Positions 49,221 to 60,639 of a stretch of DNA of 64,000 nt are shown here, one piece after another. This DNA is from Sphagnum magellanicum (Eukaryota > Streptophyta > Sphagnopsida > Sphagnales > Sphagnaceae), in contig CM038923.1 of assembly GCA_021904315.1 (NCBI GenBank), forward strand, positions 11,724,038 through 11,788,037. The letters are read 5' to 3'. A program made the translations under genes and the position numbers. Position 1 is the first letter of the stretch, and each line of letters starts with the position of its first letter. Below the pieces are notes generated by a model. It was given only the letters and a program-made list of their open reading frames with translations. It made no database searches and was not told the origin of the DNA.

Positions 49221-49659
49221 TACATATATATATTTGTTTCCAAAATTCAATTAATATGCCACATGGTAACTTTTGATTGTGGCACATGTCATAATCCAAG
49301 ATCACTTAAAACGAATAATCATAATGGACAATGGATATCCATATTTCAAAAAAATCATGAAAAATACTCATAGTGCCATGTGTTAAATTTTAATGAATGG
49401 ATGAAAAATGATGTTAACATGACATTATGATTGTAGTCATAGGGGAGTTGCATAGTAGTTGAAAAGGAATTGTTGTGACAAAGTTGTAATTGTGTTGTAA
49501 TGAGTTACACCGTATATATGGTGAGTTGTAAGTGTCCGATCCAATTCAAAAATTGAGTTGCAAGGCCAATTGCAAAACACCTTTTTTTTTCATAGTGAAA
49601 AAATTCCTAACAAATATATATATATTTTAATAATTTTTTGCAACTAAGATTTCATTGAT

Positions 49660-50350
49660 TCCAGGACATTGGTGGACCTACATGGGATTGGGGTTTCCAT
49701 AAATACCAACACTAGTTCCACCTTGGTCAAAATCAAATGGTGATTGAAATTTAAACCTCAAGAAAAGAAAAAACTATTGAGATGGCAATTGAAATTTTAT
49801 CATCACATTTTGATGATCAAGATTTTTGGAATTTTTTTTTTTTGGTTTTTTTTGTTTTAACAATTTGGGATTATATTTTAGTACAATTAAGGTGGGTTTG
49901 GACCCAATTTTTGTGGACATCTCATCCCACCCAAGTTCATCTTAGTCCATAAAAATGAATGAATTTCAATTGCAAAAACTTAAAATTATTTTTAAAAAAA
50001 TAAAATCCTAAGCTAACCATTAACATGGTAACTAAAATTTAGCCACCACATTTCAACAATCAAATGGATTTTATTTTTCTTAATTAAATTTTAGGATTGA
50101 AAATAAGTTATTGCTAAGTTATAATTAAGGTGGATTTAATATTGGTCTTTTTGGACTCTTTGGTCACACCCAAGTCCAACTTGGTCCATATGGTGATCAA
50201 AATTTTAGTTTGTTAAAAAAAATTGAAAAAAAAAGTTGATTATTAAAATGGTGACCAAAATTTAATCACCGCATCTTCATGATATGGATTTTTCTTTTCT
50301 TTTGTGATTGAATTTTGGTCATTATATGGATCAAGACCCAAGCCTAGCTA
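49660..50350. repeat. Imperfect tandem repeat, about 220-245 bp period
   Basis: The block with ATGGCAATTGAAATTTTATC and ATCACATTTTGATGATCAA (about 49783) recurs as ATGGTAACTAAAATTTAGCC (about 50026) and ATGGTGACCAAAATTTAATC (about 50248). Between them a second block recurs: CCACCCAAGTTCATCTTAGT (about 49927), then CACACCCAAGTCCAACTTGG (about 50164), with partial copies near 49710 and 50335. Three to four degraded units in all. Confidence 0.75.
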
Positions 50351-53300
50351 GTTATCCATGCCCCCAAAAATATGGGATGATTGAATTTTTGTTGTTATTA
50401 AGGTAAACATTTTACCCCTACAGAAAAAAATATTGTTTTGACCCTATACATTAACACTAAAACAACATGATGCTTATAAGGTACATCAAAATTAAAATGA
50501 TTAATGTGATGTGAAAAGGCCAACACTAATAACCATGATATGAAGCAAAAGCTCAAAATGTGTGGGTTAAATGAATGTTTTTTTATTAGGTTTTCAATCA
50601 AAAGTAGGAAGGGAAAATCCATCAACATTTGGCCTATTAAGTTGTTCTTTATCTCTTTTTAAAATTGTTCATGAAATCAGGCATGACATGTGCAAATTAT
50701 AGGTCAATGTGCCAATAGATCAATTACATGACATTATATGTTGTTAATAATCCTTGGTGCATTTTTTTCCTCTTTGAGTAAATTGCAATGGATACAATTT
50801 GAACCCTTTGTTATTCAACATTGAAGCAAAGAGATTTTGAGAAGAAATTATTAATGCAAATTAAGGTTATTAAGATGTTTATTGTGGAGTTCAATTAGGA
50901 TCATGTGATGATAGATAAGCAAATTTGAACGTTGGGAATTTTTGTTTATCTCTAACACAAAACCCCAAGAGTGAAATTGTTTGACCTTGGAAAAATCTTC
51001 AAATGTCATAATAAAGGGCAAGGCAAACATTACAAGAAATCAAAGCATTTTAAAAGGTTCAATTTAACTAAAATGTTCACAATTAACTAGAGGGGATGTT
51101 CACCTTGGCCAAAGGTCTAGGGAATGAATGACCATGGGGTGACCTTTTTAACTCATATCCATTTTGAGATTAAAAAAGTTTCTAGCTCAAGGCCAGTTAG
51201 AGCTCCTATCATTGTATACTTTTGAACTAGTCTACCCCCACATGCACCTCCCAAGTGGGCCCATGAGCTACTTTTCTCTAAATGAAAAAAAGAAAGTGAT
51301 TGCCCACATCAATAATGCAATAGTTTTCTTGTCCCTAACTTGGGGTGAAAATTTTATTGCACAAAGAATTGCAAATGATGACGGTAATGCATCTCGCTCT
51401 TGTAAGCATTTAAGAGTATCCCCATCATTGAAATGTATGAGTTAATATGGTCAACAAAAAAGAACATAAATTCATTAGTGATAGTGTTACAGTGCATAGC
51501 TAAAAAAAGGCAAGCACAACTGTAGCCAGCAAGATGTTTTGTTTTTGTCATTAATTCACATTGTTCATTCTATATTCGAGCACCATTTTGTTTCTGAGGG
51601 TAAAATAGAAGATAATTCACTACATACTCTAAGAGTAACTTTAAGAGTAATTTCTAAAATTGTTTTTAAATTCACAAGGACTAATATCCCACATTGGCTT
51701 ATATGTAATGTGTGTATACTGCACATTGTAACAGAGAATACACTGTAGAGGATGACAATATCCTCCAACATCTCTTAGTCTCACCTGTCCATGCACAGCA
51801 TTCATTGTTCTCTGGATGGAGGTGGCATGCAGACTTCAAGTACCAATCTCATCACAACTCAGTACTGCAGGCATGCCAATAGGTACTCATCAAACTCCCT
51901 CAGTCCAGAAAACAGTTATTCTCAAGTTCATGTCCAATGAAAATAGGACGCAAAGAGCTGCTCCCATTTATCTAGTGTAATTCCAGGGCATGTTACCTAC
52001 GGTTTTTTTCCCTCTCTATTTGTTTTGTTTTTTTACTCACCAAAAAAGGAATAAAAAATGAGATCAGGTCTTTACACTCGGTAAAGACCTCAGTTTTGAG
52101 CTTAAGCAGAATCAGGCCTGCACTTCCCAGACCTCAGTTGTGAGCTTTACCAGAATCAGGTCTGCACTTCCCTCGACAGTGTCCAAGCCCTTATTTAGTA
52201 AAGCCCACTGCGTGAGGATTTGCACTACACAAAGGGCCACTAGCCAAAAGACCAAAACTTATATTCTCTTGTGAACATTTCATGGCAAATAGATACTTCT
52301 GTAATGTACTGTCTTACTAGGGTAGAACGGCTGGTGAGTGAACACTTAAGTGCTCAAGACAGGCCGGATCCAAGGGGAGGGCTCTGTTGGTGCTGGTGTC
52401 CAAGAAAAACTTGAATCCCTCCTATTGGCGCATTTGATTCATTAAAAATTGTCAAAAACAGATAAAAATTGAAAAAGTTATGGCCTCCCAAAGTAGAGGG
52501 GCGAAAGAACTCAAAAAAAAATCACCAAACACTACAAAGCTGGTTCTTGAACATGCAAAACATTCCTTGTATGTTGCTTTATTGCTATTAGAGTTCAAAG
52601 ATGATTTGTAGAACTAAAGGTGGTGCTCTTATAGCACTTTGAATCATTTAAAATGAACAAGAAATGAGAAAGCTAGAAGCTTTGAAAATATGAGGGGTCC
52701 AAAGAGAAAAAAAAGCAAAAAAGCAAAAAAAAACATGTTTTATGAGTCGGAAAGTTTTTTTTTCTTCTTGCTATTTTTTCATTACTCCTTCTCCTTTGCA
52801 CTTCAAGGATGATTTTTAGAGCTTGAGGTAGCACTCTTGTAACATTTTAAATCACTCAAAATGAAGCACAGATGATGAAGATGTAAAGAAGTGTTCGATG
52901 ACAAGGTAGTGATCGATGATGGGCAGTTCTACCCTACATGCACACATGTTCATCAGCACAGTTTGGTTCAGCTAGTCTTGATTTGGGGCAGTTCATTTAC
53001 TATGGGTTTAGTATGGTTCACTGATGGTCGGACATTCAGTTAGAGCAATTTCATTTAGTAAAGTGCCAAACCGAGCACTGGGTGATATTCAAGTTACCAT
53101 GGATCTTATGTTTGGTGAACAAACTCTCACAAAAAAACGCTATTGCCACCACCAACCTGGTCCCTGGACCCTAATCTTGCCCTTGTAATCGACTCCACAG
53201 AACAAGGGATTCCTGGCCAGTGCTTTACGCAACTTTAACTTTGAGTACCGTGCAATCATGGTAGCTTCTTATAAAAAATTCCACACAGAAAGATCATCCA

Positions 53301-55090
53301 GTTCCAAATTTGAACTGGTAATGTCCTACCATTGTACCAGAAACCCAAGCAAAGTTTGATGATCTTCAGGATCCCTTAAAGCTCAACTCTAGGACAGAAG
53401 TTTTGTGTATGTGTGAGAAGTTGTCCACTTCTCCTTTTAAATAATTAAATTTAGTTCTTTTGAGATCTGCTAAACACCTTTGTGGGCTAGTCCAATATCA
53501 CTTTACAACTCAAGAGTAAAAACCCCATTCAAATTAAATATGTTAGATAAATATTGTCAAGGATTGACAGCCTTCACTAATTATGACAAATTTGATCACC
53601 CAAAATATAAAAATAACACACTAATTTCAACTACATGTGTTTTCTTCACTTGAAATCATCAAAATTAGGATTTTCAATAAGACACATTTAAAATGGATTT
53701 CACAAGATATAACCTAGACAGGATCACCACTTGAAAAAAACACATCAAACATGACAACAGGTAGCCTGCGGCCCAGCTGCATACAACTTAAATAAGTCCT
53801 TTTTAAATTATCACATCTGTCAATAATAAATTATGGAAACATCTCATATATAACATTCCAACAGATCATTTTTGCTGTGCAGTATACAATTTACTTTAAT
53901 AATATGCCCAAGTTTCCCACCTTCATCTCATCTGTCGTTAATGGAAATCCTCCCAAACTTCATCTGACCATTCTAGATGTGGGTTATCCTGAACTTTGTA
54001 GGAGTCGATCATCCTAGCTGAGAAATTAAGCCAAAATTCATCTAATTTTCTAGATGGAAATTATGGACCTAACTTTGTCCTAATCTGATTTTTTAAATGA
54101 AAATTACACAAAACATGCACTAATCATTTCATTTGTGTCACTCATTTTGCACTCATTTTGGGTTAAATGAGTGGGAAGTGAGTGAAATGACTAGTGGAAA
54201 GGGGACACGTTTGGTAATAGTTTGTACTACTGATTAGAGTTTTCCCATTATATTGCTGTTTTTACAATCGCATATGACATATTAGAGATATATGTAAAGT
54301 CAGGAAAAGACAGCACCAGTACCCTGAGTTTGGTCATACACAGGGTGAGATTTTTAAAAAACCTGCAAAAAAGTACATTAGCATTCAAGGGGGGGTGAAA
54401 CTTAGAAAGCCATCAATTTTGATAGTTCCTGAGTTCCACCTTGTCTTTCTTTTTCCCTGAGCGCCTCCACTGCTGCTACATAGATTTTCACTGCTCCGAC
54501 CTCTACAGGTACTATAATTCCTCTCGAACCTTGTGCATTAATTGCTGAGATTCAGCATTTCGTAGTGAGTTTCAGCATTTCATACTGAGATTTAATAAAA
54601 TTTCCTTCCTTTACGGATACCACTAAAAGATTAGGGGGTGGAAGGAGGCTCAAAGACAGGGTGAAGACATGGTGAATTCGAGGATCTCTCTATTGTAATG
54701 ATAGCAGGTCAATGGAAAGTAACTGAAACTGGGTGAAATGCTTTGTTGAAGAAAGGGTTTTCACTGGACTGATACAAACTGTTTTCGAAAATCTGCCAGT
54801 AAATGAAAAATAACAAATGGATGATTTGTGAGGAGTTTTGAATGAACTGGCATTGCTCCAGCGAAAAGAGATGACAGTTGTCACTTTTGAATGATTCCTA
54901 GGTTGACTCAATTCTCACAGCTCTGCATTTTGGTGAATGCTTGACAGACGCTGTGGTGTGACTGTGCATAGAGGGCTGGAGTAGAACATGTAATAGAAAT
55001 TTATTGTTAGAGCAAAATCTGTGATCATAGGGGCCAAACAGAAAGATGTTCTTAACCCAAACTTAATCGGATCTTTCTAGATTGGAATTA
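50351..55090. other. Intergenic DNA, no gene recognised, two minor tandem duplications
   Basis: A 44-bp tandem pair lies at 52085-52172 (AGACCTCAGTTTTGAGCTT then AGACCTCAGTTGTGAGCTT). A diverged 208-bp tandem pair has copies starting near 52601 and 52809 (ATGATTTGTAGAACTAAAGG against ATGATTTTTAGAGCTTGAGG). The minus-strand open frame 54911-54690 is not recognised. No RNA gene was seen. Confidence 0.5.
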
Positions 55091-55297
55091 TACCTAACTT
55101 TCACAGTTAATTAAGTCTATTGGACATCCTGCTATATTAATCGTTGTATGGATTTATAGATTACTGATCTAGTAATCTAGAAGTTGGACTAATCTACAAT
55201 GTTGAGTTTGGGATAGTACTAGACATTGATCTAGATTGTTATTTGCAAGAGATTAGTCTACAGAATAGTACTGGGAGATTGCAGTAATTTTTTTGTT

Positions 55298-57115
55298 TTA
55301 ACGAGGACAACTTTTCAGATACAAACATTCCATTGTGACTCCAGGGCCAAAACCCAGGAGATAGCCGTAGTCCCATCCCTCGCCAGTAGTCTTGGAGCCC
55401 AGTTCCTCCGAGCGTAACCGTACCTCGTTCAGCGCGAACAGTAAGGAAGCGCCCTGCAAGTTGCCGTACTCGGAGAGTGCGGTCCTCGTTGCTTGCATCT
55501 TGTCTTTAGGTAAGTTGAGAGATGCCTCGACTCCGTTTAGTAGTGCGCTGCCTCCGGTGTGCATTGCGAAGAACATCTCATCCCAACTGGGTCCGCCCAC
55601 TACCTCCCTCACTTCGGTTAGGAATTTCGGCAAGTTAGCCGCGATTACTCCCGCCACGTGCTTGAGTAGATGGGAGTTCAATCCAGCTCTGGTTAGACGC
55701 CTAACGATCGCGTGTTCAGTGTTCGGCAAGAACGTCTCTCCGGCCCATTGAATCTCGTACAGGGGGCGTTCGTTGGGCTCGGGATCAGAGCCGACGATGA
55801 GAGCTACTCCTCCATCTCCGGTCAGTGCGGCTGCCACCAGCTCGTCGATTTCGTTCTCATTCGGTGCTAGATAACCGAGGATCGTACTTTCGACAACGAC
55901 CGCCAACACTCTGGCGCCCTTATTGTTCTCTGCCAGGTCCTTGGCGACGCGCATGACGGCAGCACCACCGTTGCAACCACCCATGTACAGCATGACACGT
56001 CTAACAGTAGGGTTGAGACCCAAGAGCTTCGAGAGTACAAGATCCGCTCCAGGCATATCTATTGAGCTAGTTGTTCCAAACACCAAGTGGGTTATCTCGG
56101 AAACGGGATGGCCCCAAATCTTGATGGCTTTGAGTGCGGCCTCGTGGCCAAGCTTCGGAATCTCGACCACAGACATGTTGATACGCGTCTCTACAGAGGG
56201 AGCCATGTAAGTACAGATTTCCGGGTTTGCCTTCAAAACCTCCTCAGTCAGAATCATGTGGCGTTTCCTGATCCCCGTCTTATCACCTACAACACAAAGA
56301 ATTCGTTGTTAAGTTCCGAGAAGTAGGCTCTGGTCCGGCCACTCTAGCTGGTTTTCAACCTACACTAGCTAGCTTGAGGGCCAATTCAGGATCAGCTTCA
56401 GCTTGGTTTAAGAGCGCCATTCGTTATCGCCATGGCAGCAACAAGTTCGCACGATGCATGAACCTTACAGATCGATGCAACAGGAAGATTGACTAGTGTG
56501 GAACCTGGAATTGCATGAATTCACTGATTCGCAATTCACTCGTCATACGAACTGAGTTGATCGTGGTAAAGAATTGACGATCGGGACTAACAGAAACGCA
56601 AAGTCTCGCTGCTCTAGCAGATTATGGATGTACTTGGATATGAACTCAGTTGGGCAGACGCATCAGATGAGAATTGACGCAGACTGCAGCTTGATAATAT
56701 TACCAAATTCAGTGATCAAAAAAGACGTGAGTCTCCATCCTATAAACCCAAGAACTAAGCAAAGAAACACGTTCCAGCTCAATTAATAATTTCAAGGAAA
56801 GTCGGACCCGAGAGGGCAAAGCATGTCAGTTTCAGGTGACAAACCGCAAAGAGAGATTAATTAAAAAGACGTACAGAGGAACTTGAACTTGGCCTTGAGC
56901 TTCTCCTTGTGGTTGAGGTTGCAGAGGTTGAAAAGATAGTCTGGGTAGGTGTCTTGAAGGTAATACGTGGGTGGGACTGCAATATCCATCGCCAATATCG
57001 TTGCTGGCCCTTTGGCCGGCATCTGTAACGATCTCCCGACGTTGCCGCTCAGATGCTGGAGACCATTATGCTCGCTGATGACATTCGATGTCACCAAATC
57101 TCCACTTGGTGCCAT
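55298..57115 (-). CDS. Divergent type III polyketide synthase (chalcone synthase superfamily), PKS-c, 409 aa
   Basis: Two exons on the minus strand, 57115-56875 and 56286-55298. The 588-nt intron (GTACGT to GTTGTAG) splits the Cys81 codon after its first base, at the CHS-conserved position. The triad is intact: Cys in MGGCNGG, His in FAMHTGG, Asn in SEYGNLQG. Pocket changes parallel PKS-b: CHS T197 to Gly, F215 to Thr (AAALTGDGG), G256 to Arg (HAIVRR), S338 to Gln. At F265 it has Ser where PKS-b has Gly, and the loop keeps GFGPG where PKS-b has AFGPG. An N-terminal extension of about 20 residues precedes MPAKGPATI; the protein ends YLKSCPR. It is clearly the closest relative of PKS-b in the window. 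Likely a cytosolic homodimer using malonyl-CoA with an unknown starter. No frame break or premature stop. Confidence 0.93.
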
Positions 57116-57590
57116 GACGCAGCTACAAAACCCAACCGCCCGCTCTTGGAGATGAATGTAGAAACAGATGACTAACTAGGTCGATCTCACAGATCCAGCT
57201 GCACTACAATAGTAGAGCTTAGTATATGATCTGCCCTAATCAGAACTCTATTGCAGATGTTGGCACTAGACCCAGGACTTCGCAGCAGTTGTGAAAGGAT
57301 GTCTCTCTGATCTGATCAGCTATGGCGCTCCTGTGCAGTACTGACCCCGGCTCTGAATGCAAGCGATGATTGTGAGATGAACATTACTAGCTGAGGACTG
57401 TTATATAATAGTTCTGAACCTGAATGCTTGCTTCTGGGTTTGGTCGATTTCATGGATTTATTCAAGCCAAGGGTCCACTACCAGGCGTCCATTGGTGCTT
57501 TAGACTACGGCAGGCAGGAAGTCTAAAGCTTACACCTTTTTCGATTGAAGCTTCTAGTATTCAAAAGTTGATAATGATGTATGGGACCCG
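57116..57590 (-). promoter_or_regulatory. Promoter and leader of PKS-c
   Basis: A TATA box (minus strand ATTATATAAC, about 57409-57400) lies about 290 nt upstream of the ATG and aligns with those of PKS-a and PKS-b. The downstream leader shares CAATCATCGCTTGCATTCAG with PKS-b. The distal block near 57480-57530 is present but more diverged: AAAGCACCAATGGACGCC, and CCTGCC where the others have CCTACC, so the H-box is lost. The three promoters may therefore have diverged in control; this is an inference from motif loss only. Confidence 0.65.
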
Positions 57591-58037
57591 TGGTTTTTTT
57601 TGCGGGAAATTTTCGTATCACCCTGGCTTTAAAATTTCAAAAAAAAAAGAAATGGAATATTCTGCTGTAAATAGCTTTTGCCCAAAACAGAAGGGAAAAT
57701 TTGGTTGCTTACTTGGGATAACCAGGGAGTTGGGTCCAGTGATCTTTTGTTGGGACAAAATTTTGCCGAATTTTGACCTGAAAAGTATGATCAAGCTATG
57801 CCAACAATTTTTGATCCAAAAAATGACCCAAATTCTTGAGATTTCAAGGATTGTTTTTTATAAAATCGTCTGACTTTTATGGTAAGTTCCATTAGGTGGC
57901 CAAGTGTATAGAAGGATTCTTATTTTTCAAAAAAACTTTCATATCTGATTTGTTGTCTACTTTGGGTAAGTACTTTTCTAGATGATCCTCACTTTGAGTA
58001 AATAAAAATATCACCGCTAGTGACAAGCACAAATCTT

Positions 58038-58063
58038 GGGGGGGGGGGGGGGGGGGGGGGGGG
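58038..58063 (+). repeat. Run of 26 G
   Basis: Twenty-six consecutive G bases within otherwise AT-rich DNA. Plant genomes rarely hold such long pure G runs. This may be a genuine unstable homopolymer or a sequencing or assembly artefact. It gives a meaningless polyproline frame on the minus strand. Confidence 0.95.
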
Positions 58064-58389
58064 TTTCAAAGAAACTAGAAAGATACACACTGGCAAATTG
58101 GAATTGGGCGCGTTCCAGATCAACGATTGGAGAAAGAGTACTAATGTTACCTTATTTTCCGAGTTTACCATTTCATTGATGATTTACTGCTGACATCTCC
58201 AATTGCGTACTGCTTTCAGCTAAAACAGAGATGATTTTTAGAAGGGAATTGCTTCGGATTATCGGTTGTGTTTTTAGATTTGTGCAAAGCAGACAGTTGG
58301 CGACTCTGACACCCCACCCTGTACATTGGTAGAGGGGGTTCTAGGGGTTTTTTAAGGGTTTTTTGTTGTAGCAAAAGTGTCAATCATCT

Positions 58390-58625
58390 AGGAAATAATT
58401 TAACCAAATCTGGTTACATGTACCAGATATGAAAGTAAAAGAAAAAAATAGCATCCTTATATATTCTTGGCTACATGGCTACATGTAGTAGAACTTATTG
58501 TAAAAATCTGGTGGCAATTTGAGAAAATAAAAATCGAAATCTGGCGAAATTGAGCCAATCTTTCCTATGGGTTGAAATCATATTTTTCAGGTCTAAATTT
58601 GGCAAAAATATGCCAATGAAAAAAT
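58390..58625. repeat. Far-upstream segmental-duplication block of PKS-c
   Basis: CCAGATATGAAAGTAAAAG, TTCTTGGCTACATGGCTA and GTTGAAATCATATTTTTCAG match, in order, the block at 15400-15620 upstream of PKS-a. Duplicated DNA therefore extends to more than 1.4 kb upstream of the start codon. Confidence 0.7.
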
Positions 58626-59786
58626 CACTGTTAGCGTCTTAGCCTTAGCTACTAGGGTAACTAAATGTCCTTAGTAAATAATGTTTTGCTGCGACTTCCA
58701 TTAGTGGTTTGAATTTTGGACATGTGACCCTTGGTAAGAGTTCTGTCAGAATGTCAGCCATTGAGCAGCAGATTAATAATTTGTGTCAAGGCTTATTTGG
58801 TTGTAGAAGAGAACGCCCTTTTTGACCGGAATTCCACTCAGCACCTTTTTGTTAACTACTAACTTGCTCAGAGGTGCACCCTCTTGAGCCAACAATGGAG
58901 ACTGGCTAATGTGTCGTTGCTTTTGAGGAAAGGACTTTCAGCATGTTGTGTAGGACCAAATTTATCACTGAAAGTGATGGTCCAGTGTTAATTTAGAAAT
59001 GGGTCCTACATGTAAAGAGCTAGGTGCTGCAAGCCCTTTTTAATTGGGCTACGTTGAGTCATGCCTTTAGGCAAGGACTACGCATTCATTTTGGGTCTAC
59101 AACACCCAAACACTAGAAGTAGCTTGCACCTTATGAATTTAAATAAATGACCATTAAATACAAAGGCATGTAAAATGTTCAGTAGGTAAACATAGTTGAA
59201 AAGACTAAGTATTTTGGATCTAAAGCTTTAGAAATATGTAAAGGGATGTAAATGATTGATATTCCACTCCCATCAAAGATGTATTCCATTAATATGCATT
59301 TTATTATTTTGTTCTTGTGCAATTTTGATTTAATTGTGTTATAATCTTACGTTAAAGGAATAATATCATCGTATGAAGCTAGTGAATTTCACACCTTTAT
59401 TCCTCAAAGTCTGGCAACACAAGTCCTCCAGTTCTATTTACTTTGCATGCAAATGCAAAGGGATTTAGCTTTTTTTTTTGGCTTTCTTTCTTTCTTTTCT
59501 AAGACTGACCACAGAAGTACAGGTTTAGCAACCTCTTTAGAGAAAATTGCAAGGAAAGGAAAACCCAAAGGACCTCACAAAACCACAGGTTAAATGTAGA
59601 ATAATGCATATACCTCATATCCTCCATTAATCCGCAATTTCATTTTTTTCAAAATACCAAGGTGTCTTGGCAGGTAAAATACAAACCCATATGCAATTAT
59701 TCATGAATTATTCATGGCAATTTGAAAAGGTGAGGAGTAAGTGGCTGTGGCTACCTTTTATTTTAATTAGGCATGTTCTCACTCCC
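58626..59786. other. Intergenic DNA, no gene recognised
   Basis: No exon, RNA gene or structured repeat seen. Includes a T-run and a TTTC-rich run near 59470-59500. Confidence 0.5.
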
Positions 59787-60044
59787 TAGGAACTTAAGCA
59801 CTCAAAATTAGGTGACAATCCAAGGCAGCATATGGTAAGTGTGTTGGCAAAATATTGTCCCTTCTTGCTCCTTAGAAACTTAAGCACTCAAAATTAGTTG
59901 ATGATCCAAGGCAAAATATGATAAGTGTGTTGGCAAAACATTGTCCCTTTTCACTCCTTAGGAACTTAAGCACTCAAAATTAGATGTGATCCAAGGTAAC
60001 ATATGATAAGTGTGTTAGCAAAACATTGTTCCCAATGAAAGATT
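59787..60044. repeat. Three-copy tandem repeat, 86-bp period
   Basis: The unit starting TAGGAACTTAAGCACTCAAA occurs at 59787, 59873 and 59959. Each unit continues with GATCCAAGG or AATCCAAGG, a GGTAAGTGTGTTGGCAAAA-like phrase, and ATTGTCCC. The spacing is exactly 86 nt twice, with a few substitutions per unit. Confidence 0.92.
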
Positions 60045-60191
60045 GTATGGTGATCAAGGAGATGGAAATGTAAGAAACATGATGATCATTTTCATTTTGT
60101 AGGCGACCAATTAGCAATCTTGGTTGTTTAATATTAGGACACAAAGAAACAAAATGAAAGAAATTGCAAAAACAAAATAACAAATGGATTT

Positions 60192-60229
60192 GGGGAAAAG
60201 AGGGGCGGGAGGTGGGGGGGGAGGGGGGG
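60192..60229 (+). other. G-quadruplex-capable G-rich run
   Basis: Successive G tracts (GGGG, GGGG, GGG, then runs of 8 and 7) separated by one to four bases. The pattern fits intramolecular G-quadruplex formation. It lies just past the end of the hAT relic's distal side, and no gene is near enough to assign a function. Confidence 0.6.
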
Positions 60230-60639
60230 TTGAATCCCGATCCTTAAGGATCTTGCCCATTGCAACCCAACCCAAATCTACACAAGCCACACACATTAAA
60301 ACCATACCTACATGCCCACATTAATAAGAAGTTGTTAATGCATCACAACAAAACCACTTGTACAACACCCACCCACAATGCAACAATAACATAAAATAAA
60401 TAGCACACATGCAATGTACAGAAATTGAAAGAAACACAATTTGATTCAATGAAAAAGAACTGCGGTGGAAATCCAAACCTCCATTAATTTATATAATGCT
60501 TAGGAGCAACATACATCAAATACTAAGCTAAAATGTTGATCAACAATTATAATATTCATGCCAACAACCATAGCAAATAGCTTGCTACCATATAAGCTAC
60601 AAGTGCAATAACCAATAAAACATTTGCACCATGAGCTAT

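Noticed and set aside
57424..57873. 149-codon open frame upstream of PKS-c
   Set aside because: It covers the shared distal promoter block and low-complexity A-runs. No protein resemblance.
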